In this document: one piece after another, positions 48,360 through 57,711 of the stretch
How the letters are laid out: each line of letters starts with the position of its first letter
How positions within the stretch are numbered: the first letter of the stretch is position 1
Assembly (NCBI RefSeq): GCF_037137075.1
Contig: NZ_JBBBNV010000020.1
Location: 1 to 64,000 of the forward strand
Length of the DNA: 64,000 nt
DNA from: JBBBNV01 sp037137075
Lineage (GTDB): Bacteria; Bacillota; Bacilli; Paenibacillales; NBRC-103111
Direction of reading: 5' to 3'
Made by a program: the position numbers and the translations under genes
Notes under the pieces: generated by a model
Told to the model about the DNA's origin: nothing
Databases searched by the model: none
The model's input: only the letters and a program-made list of their open reading frames with translations

Positions 48360-49544
48360 ATGGAACAGCTCCAAACCAAATTATCGGAAGCGTTCGGTCA
48401 AATGGTGGAATGGCGCAGACATCTTCACAGGCATCCGGAATTATCGTTCCAGGAAGAGAACACCTCTGCATTTATTGCGGACCTGCTGGAAGGCTGGGGA
48501 CTTGAGGTGCGCCGGAAGGTCGGCGGACACGGCGTAGTCGGCGTACTGCGCGGAGCAGGCCGGGCCGAAGGCGACGGTGTAACGGTTGCACTCCGGGCGG
48601 ATATTGACGCGCTTCCCATTCAGGATGAAAAAGCCTGTGAATACGCCTCAACGGTCCCCGGCGTCATGCACGCCTGCGGGCATGACGCCCATACGGCAGC
48701 GCTGCTGGGCATCGCCCGGGTAATGAGTGAGCAGAAGCAGTCGCTGCCGGGGACGCTTGTGTTCTTGTTTCAGCCGGCCGAAGAGATGAGCCCGGGCGGT
48801 GCCGCGGCCATGATTGCCGGGGGTGTGCTGGACGGGGTGGATGCCATTTATGGCGTTCATTTGTGGACTCCGTTTCCTAGCGGGTCGGTCTACTGTGCTC
48901 CCGGTCCGATTATGGCCTCGGCGGATGAGTTTTTTGTGGAGATAACGGGACGGGGCGGCCACGGCGGACTGCCGCATCAGGCGGTAGACAGTATTATGAT
49001 TGGGGCTTCGGTCGTAACCCAGCTTCAAACGATTGTCAGCCGGAATATTGATCCCCTTGAGCCGAGTGTGCTTTCAATCGGTTCCTTCCACGCCGGGACG
49101 AGCTTTAACGTGATTGCGGAAACGTGCAATCTGACCGGAACGGTGCGTACGTTTAGCGAAATGGTCCGGAACAGCATTAAACAGCGTATTGAGGATACCG
49201 TATCGGCTGCCTGTATCATGCACGGGGCTTCCTATCATTACGACTTTAAGGAAGGCTACCCGCCTGTAGTCAACGATGCAGGAGAGGCGGAGCGGTTTTT
49301 CCGGGTAGGAGCGAAGCTGTTTGAGCCGGAGCAGGTCAAGCTTGCCCCGAGGCTTATGGCCGGTGAGGATTTCTCCTATTACTTGCAGCGTGTTCCGGGA
49401 TGCTTCATGTTTGTGGGCGCGGGTAAGGCGGAGGGTGGTATTGTGCATCCTCATCATCATCCCCGCTTTGATATTGACGAAGCGTCGATGCTCCAGGCCG
49501 CGAAGCTGCTGCTGTCCATGGCGCTCGATCGGATGAGCGGCTAA
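48360..49544 (+). CDS. M20-family amidohydrolase (aminoacylase/hippurate hydrolase type)
   Basis: The 394-residue enzyme starts at ATG 48360 after AAGGGGG. Metal ligands are visible: ALRADIDALPIQDE (Asp), GVMHACGHDAHTA (Cys-x-His), FQPAEEMSPGGA (Glu-Glu), a mid-chain His in GVHLWTPFPSG, and the C-terminal GKAEGGIVHPHHHPRFD. It hydrolyses N-acyl amino acids in the cytosol using two metal ions. Substrate cannot be told. It is divergent from yugN. Confidence 0.92.
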   Translation: MEQLQTKLSEAFGQMVEWRRHLHRHPELSFQEENTSAFIADLLEGWGLEVRRKVGGHGVVGVLRGAGRAEGDGVTVALRADIDALPIQDEKACEYASTVPGVMHACGHDAHTAALLGIARVMSEQKQSLPGTLVFLFQPAEEMSPGGAAAMIAGGVLDGVDAIYGVHLWTPFPSGSVYCAPGPIMASADEFFVEITGRGGHGGLPHQAVDSIMIGASVVTQLQTIVSRNIDPLEPSVLSIGSFHAGTSFNVIAETCNLTGTVRTFSEMVRNSIKQRIEDTVSAACIMHGASYHYDFKEGYPPVVNDAGEAERFFRVGAKLFEPEQVKLAPRLMAGEDFSYYLQRVPGCFMFVGAGKAEGGIVHPHHHPRFDIDEASMLQAAKLLLSMALDRMSG

Positions 49545-49667
49545 TCCAGGCAGTAGTCCAATTTACGGCGGTCACGGTGGGTTCGTTATGATTTTTAAAG
49601 TCATACAGAAGCTGCGCATTGGTTTTCCCGATTCAGGACAATCTAATGTCTGAAGGAGGGATATTTC

Positions 49668-50111
49668 ATGGACAGCAGAAAAATCAGAGAAATTATGACG
49701 GATGAGGTTACAACCGTTACTCGCAAGGATAACATTTATGAAATCGCGGTGAAGATGAAGCAGCTTGATACGGGCTTCATTCCGGTGGTGGAAGGCAAGA
49801 AGCTGATTGGGGTCGTGACCGACCGTGATTTGGTTGTTCGCGGCTATGCCGAGAAGCATTCCGGCTCCACATCGGTGGAGGAAGTCATGTCCAAAAGCAT
49901 CGATACGATTAGCCCGGAGGATACGGTGGACGAAGCGGCCCGGAAAATGGCCGGCGAGCAGGTTCGCCGACTGCCTGTTGTAGAAAACGGGGAACTGGTC
50001 GGTGTTGTTTCCATCGGCGATTTGGCCGTGCGTCAAAAGTTTGAGGATGAAGCCGGAGAGGCGCTCAGTAAAATTTCCGAGCAAAATCAGTTGGCTGGCA
50101 CCAAAAAATAA
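49668..50111 (+). CDS. CBS-domain protein
   Basis: The 147-residue protein starts after GAAGGAGGGA. It consists of two CBS motifs (about 8-60 and 72-125: EIMTDEVTTVTRKDNIYEIA, GFIPVVEGKKLIGVVTDRDL; VMSKSIDTISPEDTVDEAA, RRLPVVENGELVGVVSIGDLA). Such stand-alone pairs bind adenine nucleotides and act as sensors; the regulated partner is unknown. YhcV-like proteins have the same build. Confidence 0.9.
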   Translation: MDSRKIREIMTDEVTTVTRKDNIYEIAVKMKQLDTGFIPVVEGKKLIGVVTDRDLVVRGYAEKHSGSTSVEEVMSKSIDTISPEDTVDEAARKMAGEQVRRLPVVENGELVGVVSIGDLAVRQKFEDEAGEALSKISEQNQLAGTKK

Positions 50112-50117
50112 GATCGC

Positions 50118-50176
50118 AAGCAAAGACACCCTTCGAGCGCGGCTCGGGCCACGGCTGGGGGTGTCTTTGCTTTTTA
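50118..50176. terminator. Bidirectional terminator between CBS and nuclease genes
   Basis: AAGCAAAGACACCC and GGGTGTCTTTGCTT form a 14-bp perfect stem with a 27-base GC-rich loop; T and A runs flank it. The genes converge here. Confidence 0.75.
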
Positions 50177-50689
50177 TTTGCTTTTGCCGAAAGCGGCGGC
50201 GTAATCCTTCCAGATGCCCTTCTCCTGCTTGCGGGCTTCTTCCTGGTCTTTTTTGAACCGATCGGCATATTTGACATTGGGCGGAAAGGTTGAAATCCGG
50301 GCATAGCCCTCCTTCACCAGCGTGCTGTTGAACAGCTCCCCGTCGAGCCAGACGTAAGCGAGCAGACGGTCGTATTTGTCGTACTGCTCCACATCCCACT
50401 CCAGCTCCACCTTTTTTTTCTCCAACTGCTGCTTGGTAAATTCCGAAGCCTCGGGCCCGTAGAACATGACCGGGGTATTCGCTTTTTTCGTCTCCGGGGT
50501 ATCAATGCCGATGAGGCGCACGGATTTCTTTTTCCCCTGCCATTTGATTTCGACCGTGTCCCCGTCTATAACCCGTTCGATAACGACGGAATCGCGGTTG
50601 GAATCCTCCTCTTTGCTGCTGCTGCCGGAACAGCCTGCGGCGAACATCACGATTGTAATCAGAAGCAGCCAGGTTACCAGTTTTTTCAT
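50174..50689 (-). CDS. Secreted thermonuclease lipoprotein (SNase family)
   Basis: The 171-residue protein has a lipoprotein signal (VTWLLLITIVMFAAGC, Cys20) and an SNase domain (about 33-165): ERVIDGDTVEIKW, VRLIGIDTPET (catalytic Arg and Asp), GPEASEFTKQQL, YDKYDRLLAYVWLDG (Arg). It degrades DNA and RNA with Ca2+ at the cell surface, probably for nutrient gain. The ribosome site is GGGAGAACGAA. Confidence 0.9.
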   Translation of the reverse strand: MKKLVTWLLLITIVMFAAGCSGSSSKEEDSNRDSVVIERVIDGDTVEIKWQGKKKSVRLIGIDTPETKKANTPVMFYGPEASEFTKQQLEKKKVELEWDVEQYDKYDRLLAYVWLDGELFNSTLVKEGYARISTFPPNVKYADRFKKDQEEARKQEKGIWKDYAAAFGKSK

Positions 50690-50824
50690 TTCGTTCTCCC
50701 ACCTCGCCCCTCATCATACGAGACCTTGCCGAAGTTGTAAAGGAAGATTGTGGATCAATGGTTTAAAAGGGGATCGGTCCACTCATACTAAATAAAACGA
50801 AGCAAGAGACAGGGGCGGATTGAA

Positions 50825-52885
50825 ATGATGCAGGAAACGGGCGGGATGGCAGGAGAAGCGGGGGCGGCAGTCTCCTTCGAGCACAGCTTTCGGAAACTGT
50901 CCGGGCTGGAAAAGCTGGTATTGCAGCGGCTTGCCCTGCTTTTTGGGGCAACGCCCGTCACGGAGAAAGAGCTGATTGGGCGGCTCCAAACAGAGATTAC
51001 GGGGACAGAGGTACGGCTTGCTCTGTTGGGATTATACCGGGCGGAGCTCATCGAGCTGCGGCACAAGCTGTGGGGCGAGCGTTTATGTGTGCTGCCGCTG
51101 CCGGTGCTGCGGATGCTGGCTCAGTATGGAGCGGAGCTTGCTCTGGATGCGGGACGAGGCGGGGGGCATCGCGAGAAGAACGGAGAAGCTTGCGAATCCC
51201 AAGCGCGCGTTGCGGCACTGCGTGGCGGTCGGTCGAGTCCCGAAGAAGAGGGCCAAGCTAGTCTAAGAGAAGCTGGTGTAAGTGAAGCTGCTGTAAGCGG
51301 CGGCATTTCTCTCGGTCTGGCGCTGTTTGATTTGTTTTTTTATGCCTCAGCTCAGCCGCTGGAACGAAAAAAGGACGGTGCGATTGTTCAAAAGCATCTC
51401 CGGCGTCTGGAGCATCTGCTGCCTGGGACGGATTCGACATGGGAAGGGCTTGTTCCGGCGGGACTCCGACCCCAGCAGATGTCTCTTTCTCTGGCTGTCC
51501 TGCTGGATATGGGCTTGAGACTCGGCATTATGGCTTCAAGCAAGGAAGCCTATCAGGTGAAGGAGGCCTTGCTGGAGGTCTGGCTATCGGCAGACGAACT
51601 ATCGCGGCAGCGGCGGCTGTATGAGCTGTGGTGCCGGGTTTATTGGCCGGTATTGCCTTTCGCCCAGCAGGCTGCTCTGCGGATGGAGTGCCTGGCTCTG
51701 GGGGAATGGACGGTATTGGACGACATCGTTCACAGCATCGAGCAGACGGGCTGCTTTGCCGCAGAGGATATTCGGGCGCAGCGATGGGTGGAACAGCTGA
51801 TCGATGGCTGGCTGAGGCCGTGCGCCGCCTGTGGCTGGTTTGAGCTTAGCGACGGCGGTAAGGGGCCGATTAGACTAAGGAGGCTTCTGCCTTTGCTTGA
51901 AGCGGAAGCTGCAGACAGCAGCACCGAAGCGGGAGCCGGCTGGCTGGTGCTTCCTGATTTTACAGTCCTCGTTCCGCCCGATTGTCCGATGGCGATCCGC
52001 TGGAAGCTTGCCTCTGCGGCCGAGCTGATCCGCCACGATACCGTAAGCATATACCGGCTCAGTCGGGAGTCTGTTCAGCAGGCCTGCGAATCTGGCCGGG
52101 ATACAGAGCATATTATCGGCATGCTGGACCGGCATTCGCAGCAGCGTGTGCCGGAGCCGGTAGCTGCTGCAATCCGGTCCTGGACGGCTGAATTCAGCCG
52201 GGTCCGGCTAACACGCGCCGTATTCATCCGGTTTGCCGATGCCGAAACGGCAGATTGGTTCGACGGCAGCTACGAAGAGAAGGAAGCCTGCGAGCGGCTC
52301 GGGGATACGATTTTTGCTATACCCCTGGAGGCTGAAGCAAGCTGCCGGGCTTGGCTGGCCCAAGCAGGCCTTGGCGCACCCTTGACGCCATCCGGCCGAG
52401 CGGGCGGGATGAACCGCCACCATCACATGTCTGGGCGTAAACTGCTGAATCGTCAGACGAGTGAACGGCAAGAGCCCCGTGAAGCCCCCGTACAACAAAG
52501 CTTGGCGGCTGAAGGCCTGCTTCCCGGGCGGGATTGGGGAGAGCTTTTTATGCTGGAGCCGAGAAGAAGCAGCTGGCGGACGCTTCTGTATCCGGAGCTT
52601 GGCGATATCCCGTCCACATGGCTGCAGGAGCCGCGCAATTATCATGCTTCGACCCGCAGGCAAATGCTGCACCGGGCTTTGGAGTGGCAGGTACCCGTGG
52701 AGCTGCAGATCGGCTCCAGTCTGAAGCGTTTTATTCCCCTTGAGCTTGTCCCCGGAGAAGCGGACGGATGGTTTGTGGAGGGGGTGGAGCTAGGGCCGCA
52801 AGGGGGGCAAAAACGCCTCTCTCCGGAACACTGGGAACAAATGCGATTGATTTTACCGGGTATAAATGATATTAATAAGATGTGA
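50825..52885 (+). CDS. Helicase-associated (XPB-type N-domain) protein of unknown function
   Basis: The 686-residue protein has no Walker motifs. Its C-terminal third has the pattern LVLPDFTVLVPPDCP...WKLASAAELIRHDTVSIYRLSRESVQQA found in the helicase-associated domain that precedes XPB-like helicases in other bacteria. The N-terminal 150 residues look winged-helix-like (LEKLVLQRLALLFGATPVTEKEL). A variable Ala/Glu-rich linker (about 105-160) is seen. It is common in Paenibacillus as a solo gene. It starts with two ATG codons; a ylbF-like gene follows 27 bp later. Confidence 0.6.
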   Translation: MMQETGGMAGEAGAAVSFEHSFRKLSGLEKLVLQRLALLFGATPVTEKELIGRLQTEITGTEVRLALLGLYRAELIELRHKLWGERLCVLPLPVLRMLAQYGAELALDAGRGGGHREKNGEACESQARVAALRGGRSSPEEEGQASLREAGVSEAAVSGGISLGLALFDLFFYASAQPLERKKDGAIVQKHLRRLEHLLPGTDSTWEGLVPAGLRPQQMSLSLAVLLDMGLRLGIMASSKEAYQVKEALLEVWLSADELSRQRRLYELWCRVYWPVLPFAQQAALRMECLALGEWTVLDDIVHSIEQTGCFAAEDIRAQRWVEQLIDGWLRPCAACGWFELSDGGKGPIRLRRLLPLLEAEAADSSTEAGAGWLVLPDFTVLVPPDCPMAIRWKLASAAELIRHDTVSIYRLSRESVQQACESGRDTEHIIGMLDRHSQQRVPEPVAAAIRSWTAEFSRVRLTRAVFIRFADAETADWFDGSYEEKEACERLGDTIFAIPLEAEASCRAWLAQAGLGAPLTPSGRAGGMNRHHHMSGRKLLNRQTSERQEPREAPVQQSLAAEGLLPGRDWGELFMLEPRRSSWRTLLYPELGDIPSTWLQEPRNYHASTRRQMLHRALEWQVPVELQIGSSLKRFIPLELVPGEADGWFVEGVELGPQGGQKRLSPEHWEQMRLILPGINDINKM

Positions 52886-52912
52886 CAACATTATGAATCG
52901 GGAGCTGATGTT

Positions 52913-53359
52913 ATGATCGCTGCACAACAGCAATCCCCGCCGCTCGACATGACCCAGCTGCTTAGCCTTGGCATGGAAATTGCCGAGATGATTAATTGTT
53001 CAGCGGAAGTGGCGGATTATTTGTTTTGGAAGCATGAGGTGGAGCACAGTCAAGAAGCTTTACGCCGTGCGGCAGAACTGAACCGCAAAAAGGATTTGTT
53101 TGATGAATGCCAGCGTTTCGGGCATTATCATCCCAATTATCATAAAGCGCTCGAAGAAGCTCAAGCGGCCGAAGCCCGGTTAGAGGAGCTTGAGGAGGTC
53201 CGCCGCTTCAAGCAGGCGGAAACGGTGCTTGACGAGCTGCTGCTCGAAATATCCCGGACCGTCGCGTATTCGGTCTCCGATACAATCAAGGTGCCGAGCA
53301 ACAATCCACTGCCTACGAAAAGCGGCTGCGGCTCAGGCGGCAGCTGCAGCTGCGGTTAA
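52913..53359 (+). CDS. ylbF: YlbF/YmcA-family regulator
   Basis: The 148-residue helical protein matches the Com_YlbF family (LSLGMEIAEMINCSAEVADYL, FDECQRFGHYHPNYHKALEEA). It ends in the Cys cluster SGCGSGGSCSCG, which agrees with the Fe-S binding tail known for YlbF. In B. subtilis YlbF, YmcA and YaaT form a complex that promotes RNase Y maturation of RNAs and influences competence and sporulation. ylbG lies 1.3 kb away, separated by an unrelated leftward gene. Confidence 0.85.
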   Translation: MIAAQQQSPPLDMTQLLSLGMEIAEMINCSAEVADYLFWKHEVEHSQEALRRAAELNRKKDLFDECQRFGHYHPNYHKALEEAQAAEARLEELEEVRRFKQAETVLDELLLEISRTVAYSVSDTIKVPSNNPLPTKSGCGSGGSCSCG

Positions 53360-53372
53360 GCGCTCAACAAAG

Positions 53373-53421
53373 AGCCGGGCGGCTCGCATGTGCTGCTGCA
53401 CTGCGCGCCGCCCGGCTGTTT
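53373..53421 (+). terminator. ylbF terminator
   Basis: AGCCGGGCGGC and GCCGCCCGGCT form an 11-bp stem followed by GTTTT. Confidence 0.7.
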
Positions 53422-53497
53422 TGGCTATAGCTTGCAAACGGATGCATGAAGCTCGCCCGATAACCGGAGGTCAGGCTGCCGAAGCGAACTGTTGCAT

Positions 53498-54526
53498 TTA
53501 CATAGGGGAGAATGCCTCCAGACGGACCGCCGGTTCTATGCTGCCGACGATATCCCCGCGCCAATTCGTAACCGGCGGCCGGCGGAACGGCTCAAGGGCT
53601 TCAAGCTCTGCGGGGCTCAGCCACTGCAGCTGGCCTAACAATTCGGCTACCGCCGGGTACAGGGCCCTCATCGCGCCGTCTTCCATCTTGACAGCGGCGC
53701 CCAGGCCCTGACTAGGATAGGTTACCGCAAAGACGCCTTCCGCTCCCATTTTGCCGAGCAGACGGCCTCCGGTGACCTCCGCCAGCCGGGTATCAAAACG
53801 ATTGCTGCCGGCTACGCACTCTGGATGCGCGGTCCATGCGGCTGTGATTTGCCGGCAGGCTGCGATGCGCGCAGGGGGTAATCCGGCTGCTTCCGGAGCC
53901 CCGAGCCGGGCGTAGGCCGCAGCAAGCCGGGACAAAGGCACCGCAAATACGGGTACTCCGCAGCCGTCTGTACCCAGCGGTACCTCGGCAGGCCGAAGCC
54001 CGCACATGGCACTGACGGCTTCAAGCATAGCCTGCTGTACAGGATGCTCCGGCTTTGCGTAGCCTTCCCTGTCCCAGCCCTTCGCTGCGGCCAGGGCCAG
54101 CATGCCTGTGTGCTTGCCGGAGCAATTGTTATGTACAGGGGTGGGCTTGTCTCCCGCTGCACGCAGGTTGGCCGCGGCATCGGCATCGTAAGGCTCATGA
54201 GCCCCGCATGTCAGCTGCTCCGCGCTGGCGTGGATAAGACTCAGCATCTCGCTGACGAGCTTGACATGAAGCGGCTCCCCGCTGTGGGATGCGCAAAGCA
54301 TGGCGACATGCTCAGGGTGCAGGCCGAAGCGCTCTGCGACGCCCGCCTCAACGACCGGCAACGCCTGCAGGGGCTTGGCGGCCGAGCGTGCAAATATAAC
54401 CGTTGCGGGACTTCCTGCAGCAAACAGCAAACGCCCGCTTGTATCAACAACGGCTGCATGGCCGTAATGAATGCTTTCGACAAGCGGTCCTCGGGTTACA
54501 TTCACAGCAATCACGCCGGTTGTCAT
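53498..54526 (-). CDS. L-asparaginase II-type protein (ReAV-like)
   Basis: The 342-residue protein belongs to the asparaginase family typified by Rhizobium ReAV rather than the E. coli types. It has two Ser-x-x-Lys pairs (ARSAAKPLQALPVVEAG and NNCSGKHTGMLALAA), CASHSGEP and LGTDGCGVPVFAVPL. It should hydrolyse asparagine to aspartate and ammonia. It is encoded against its neighbours and interrupts the ylbF-ylbG pair seen in Bacillus. Its ribosome site is GGAAGGAG. Confidence 0.88.
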   Translation of the reverse strand: MTTGVIAVNVTRGPLVESIHYGHAAVVDTSGRLLFAAGSPATVIFARSAAKPLQALPVVEAGVAERFGLHPEHVAMLCASHSGEPLHVKLVSEMLSLIHASAEQLTCGAHEPYDADAAANLRAAGDKPTPVHNNCSGKHTGMLALAAAKGWDREGYAKPEHPVQQAMLEAVSAMCGLRPAEVPLGTDGCGVPVFAVPLSRLAAAYARLGAPEAAGLPPARIAACRQITAAWTAHPECVAGSNRFDTRLAEVTGGRLLGKMGAEGVFAVTYPSQGLGAAVKMEDGAMRALYPAVAELLGQLQWLSPAELEALEPFRRPPVTNWRGDIVGSIEPAVRLEAFSPM

Positions 54527-54678
54527 CGGGTCGTGTCACTCCTTCCGGTTTATCGAGGGCGCTGACTTGCCCTGAGGGTCATTTTAGCACAACTGCAAAT
54601 GAAATTCACGAAGCTTCCCATGACGGAAAGCGCCGTCATTTTTTTTCGGAATGATAAGAGAAAGTGAGGGGTTTATCC

Positions 54679-54945
54679 ATGATGCAAGAAAGGACCGGCC
54701 TCATCGTCTGGCTGAGCGATAACAAGTTTGCAAGGAATCTGGAACGCTTCGGCAATATTCATTATGTCTCCAAAAAAATGCATTATGTCGTTGTATACAT
54801 GAATAGCGAGCGTGCTGATGAAGCGATCCGGCAGCTGCAAAAGCAGTCTTATGTCAAAAAAATCGAACGCTCTCTGCGGAGTGAAATCCCTACGGAATAT
54901 AACTCCGAAATGGTCGATAAGACCCGTTTTTATTCTAATCTATAG
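54679..54945 (+). CDS. ylbG: YlbG-family protein (DUF2129)
   Basis: The 88-residue protein starts at ATG 54679. DUF2129 pattern: TGLIVWLSDNKFARNLERFGNIHYVSKKMHYVVVYM, then RQLQKQSYVKKIERS. It is a small conserved Bacillales protein; it is often beside ylbF, and function is unknown. Confidence 0.9.
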   Translation: MMQERTGLIVWLSDNKFARNLERFGNIHYVSKKMHYVVVYMNSERADEAIRQLQKQSYVKKIERSLRSEIPTEYNSEMVDKTRFYSNL

Positions 54946-54988
54946 GCTGCCGGGACACAGAGCCGCTGCAGATAGGCGTCGCAATGAA

Positions 54989-55040
54989 GACAAGCCCCCA
55001 TTATCACAACTGCCGAGGCAGGTGAGAATGGGGGCTTGTC
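54989..55040 (+). terminator. ylbG terminator
   Basis: GACAAGCCCCCATT and AATGGGGGCTTGTC form a perfect 14-bp stem with a 24-base loop; CCTT follows, so the tail is weak. Confidence 0.6.
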
Positions 55041-55147
55041 CTTCAAGGCGCAGGCGGACTCTCGATGCTGATTAGCAGCATGGGCCGCCTTTTTCCGGTT
55101 CTCCCGTGATTTAAAAAAGAACAGTACGGCCGTTTAGCTGATAGCAA

Positions 55148-55176
55148 TTGGAAATTATTTAGAAATCATGTAAAAT
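55148..55176 (+). promoter_or_regulatory. Promoter of the unknown gene at 55242
   Basis: TTGGAA (55148-55153), 17 bp and TAAAAT (55171-55176) with an extended TG before the -10. It leaves a leader of about 60 nt. Confidence 0.55.
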
Positions 55177-55241
55177 ACATTTAACGACGTCTCTGGACAG
55201 TAGGGTGCTGTGTTCACGAAAGAGAGAGAGGTTGGAGAGAG

Positions 55242-55679
55242 ATGAGAGATAAAATGATGGACCGGTGGAGCACATATGAGCCGTTTCATATCGTGCTGGG
55301 AGATAAGAAGGTCGCCGATATTATAATCACAAACCATGCCCGTATGCGCTGGTCAGACCGGGTGGAGAACGAGAAGACCGGATATGAGGATATCTGTGAT
55401 TTCCTATGGGACAAATTAAAAAAGAACCACATTAAGCCGTATTACCGCAATGAGCAGGACGTGTACCTCATTGACGATGATTTGGTGATGGTGGCTGAAT
55501 TCACCGTACTGGAGAATGAAACCGATATTGCGGGCAATCCGCTGCACAAAATGATTATTGTGACCTTCCTGGGCCGGATGTCCGAGACGATTGAACTGCG
55601 CGATTTGAAATCGTATTACTCCTGGCTGCGCCATTCGCGGAGAATGACGCTGATTAAAAACAGCCGTAAACGCCGCTAG
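55242..55679 (+). CDS. Conserved protein of unknown function
   Basis: The 145-residue protein starts at ATG 55242 after GGAGAGAG. Recognisable are an ADIIITNHARMRWSDRVE motif and a strand-rich core (DVYLIDDDLVMVAEFTVL, KMIIVTFLGRMSETIELRD) with a basic tail (RHSRRM...SRKRR). His-Ala-Arg-x-R-x-x-x-R in the first motif recalls small toxin-like or RNase-like folds, but no assignment is safe. No catalytic set can be named. Confidence 0.6.
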   Translation: MRDKMMDRWSTYEPFHIVLGDKKVADIIITNHARMRWSDRVENEKTGYEDICDFLWDKLKKNHIKPYYRNEQDVYLIDDDLVMVAEFTVLENETDIAGNPLHKMIIVTFLGRMSETIELRDLKSYYSWLRHSRRMTLIKNSRKRR

Positions 55680-55839
55680 CCCCGGACGTTGTCCTGGTCT
55701 GTACCGGTCTGAACCGGCTTTAACAGGAAGATGGACAAGCCGGCGAAAGCGGGTGCTGCAGCATGTAACGGGAATCGTACATGCTTTTTTGCATTTTTCT
55801 GGTATAATGGGGGGCATAGAAAGGCTGGGTGCGAGGACC

Positions 55840-56745
55840 ATGAATTTTCACCAACTTCACATTTTCCATACGGTGGCCGAGAAAGGGAGCTTTTCCCTTG
55901 CCGCGCAAGCTTTACATATGACCCAACCGGCTGTCACGATGCAGGTGCAGGCGCTTGAGGAATCCTTTGGCACGAAGCTGTTTCAGCGAACGACCAAAAA
56001 AATCGAAATTACGGAAGCGGGCCGGACCCTGATCCCTTACGCACGCCGCAGCATTGAGCTGATAAAAGAAGCCGACGCCGCCATGGCGAAGTTTACGCAT
56101 ATGCTGAAGGGGCGGCTGCAGCTTGGCGCGAGCCTGACGATTGGAGAATACATACTGCCGCGTCTTCTAAGCCCCTTTAACAAGGAGTATCCTCACATTG
56201 CAGTTAGCATGAAGGTCATGAACACGACCCAAATTTTGGAGGAAATATTGAACCATCAGCTTGATTTCGGTCTGGTGGAAGCGCAAATTCAGCATCCGGA
56301 CATGCATATCGAGCCTGTGCTTAGCGACGAGCTCAAGCTCATTGTGCCGGCCGGTCATCCGCTCCTGGAGCTGGATGTGATTACGGTAGAAGCCGCGATG
56401 GAGTACCCGTTTATTCTCCGGGAGCAGGGCTCTGGCACACGGCAGGTGATGGAGGAGGAGCTGGATCGCAAAGGGTACAACGGGCAAGGGCTGAACATTG
56501 TAATGGAGCTGGGCAGCACGGGGGCGATCAAGTCGGCTGTCGAAGCGGGCCTCGGGTTATCGATCTTGTCCGCTTCCTCTGTCAAGCATGAGCTGGCGCT
56601 CGGCTTGCTGCATGCGGTGAATATCAAAGGCGTGTCCTTCACCCGCAGCTTTTATGCGATTCATTTGAATGCAACGATGCTGCCGATTTCGGCTGTCACG
56701 TTTTTGGCCTTTTTGCGGGAGCGGGATTTGAGTCAATGGCTGTAA
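55840..56745 (+). CDS. LysR-family transcriptional regulator (CysL-like)
   Basis: The 301-residue protein starts at ATG 55840. The N-terminal winged HTH (FHQLHIFHTVAEKGSFSLAA, MTQPAVTMQVQALEE, LFQRTTKKIEITEAG) is followed by a periplasmic-binding-like effector domain (about 90-295; LGASLTIGEYILPRLL, VMELGSTGAIKSAVEAGLGLS). The effector domain resembles CysL/CysB-type regulators, but the target cannot be told. An extended -10 TGGTATAAT at 55800-55808 lies upstream. Confidence 0.88.
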   Translation: MNFHQLHIFHTVAEKGSFSLAAQALHMTQPAVTMQVQALEESFGTKLFQRTTKKIEITEAGRTLIPYARRSIELIKEADAAMAKFTHMLKGRLQLGASLTIGEYILPRLLSPFNKEYPHIAVSMKVMNTTQILEEILNHQLDFGLVEAQIQHPDMHIEPVLSDELKLIVPAGHPLLELDVITVEAAMEYPFILREQGSGTRQVMEEELDRKGYNGQGLNIVMELGSTGAIKSAVEAGLGLSILSASSVKHELALGLLHAVNIKGVSFTRSFYAIHLNATMLPISAVTFLAFLRERDLSQWL

Positions 56746-56829
56746 GGCGGCGATGCTGCGGACATCATGTGCAGTTAGAATACGATGGGGGGCTTTTTGG
56801 CCTCCCGGGGAGAGCGAGGGAGCGATACG

Positions 56830-57711
56830 ATGAGCAGCTTGCAGGTAGATTTGCATACCCACACCGTTGCTTCGGACGGTACGAATGCGCCGGAGGTTAA
56901 TGTTCAGTTGGCCAAATCGGCGGGACTCGGCGCTGTGGCCATTACGGATCACGATACGGTCGCAGGAATTGAGGAAGCGCTTGAGGAAGGGGCGCGGATC
57001 GGGTTGACGGTTGTGCCCGGCGTTGAAATCAGCACCGTCGCCGGCGGCGTAGACATTCATGTGCTCGGATATTTTGCCGATTACCGCAATGAGCTGTTTT
57101 TACAGCGCCTGGCTTCACTTCGGGATACGAGGGATAAGCGAAACGAGATGATTTTGGGGCGGCTTCGCGAGCTGGGCCTCGCGGTTACGATGGAAGAGGT
57201 GATTCATAATCTCCCCCGTCCGCTGCGTGAAGGCGAAACGATTGGCCGGCCGCACATTGCTGATTTGCTGATGAAAAAAGGGTATGTCGCTACGCTGCAG
57301 GAGGCGTTCGACAACTATTTGGCCACCGGATCGGCCGCCTATGTGAACCCGCCGAGAATTCATCCGGCGGAGGCCGTCGCGTGGATACATGAGGCCGGAG
57401 GGGCAGCGGTACTGGCGCATCCGGGCATTTACGGGCGAGACGATATCGTCCAGAGTCTGGTTGAAGGAGCGCAGCTCGACGGAATCGAGGTTTATCACTC
57501 CGATCATACGGAGGAGGATGCGGCCCGCTACCTGGAGATGGCAAAGCGTCATCAGCTGCTGGTCACCGCAGGCTCGGACTATCACGGGGAACGGGCGGGG
57601 ATCGTGTTCCATGCGCCGATCGGGACTTGTTCCGTGCCGATGGACATCCTGCCGGCTTTGGAGCAGCGGGCAAAACAGTGGAGAGGCGGAGCGAAGCATG
57701 CGGATTCGTAA
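56830..57711 (+). CDS. PHP-domain phosphoesterase
   Basis: The protein of 293 residues starts at ATG 56830 after GAGGGAGCG. PHP motifs are present: VDLHTHTVASDG (His-x-His), ITDHDTVAGIEEA, VPGVEISTVA (Glu), VLAHPGIYGRDD and TAGSDYHGERAG (Asp-x-His). These bind three metals. Homologues act as 3',5'-nucleoside bisphosphate phosphatase or 5'-3' exoribonuclease (RnaAM-like). The start of galU lies within its last codons. Confidence 0.88.
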   Translation: MSSLQVDLHTHTVASDGTNAPEVNVQLAKSAGLGAVAITDHDTVAGIEEALEEGARIGLTVVPGVEISTVAGGVDIHVLGYFADYRNELFLQRLASLRDTRDKRNEMILGRLRELGLAVTMEEVIHNLPRPLREGETIGRPHIADLLMKKGYVATLQEAFDNYLATGSAAYVNPPRIHPAEAVAWIHEAGGAAVLAHPGIYGRDDIVQSLVEGAQLDGIEVYHSDHTEEDAARYLEMAKRHQLLVTAGSDYHGERAGIVFHAPIGTCSVPMDILPALEQRAKQWRGGAKHADS

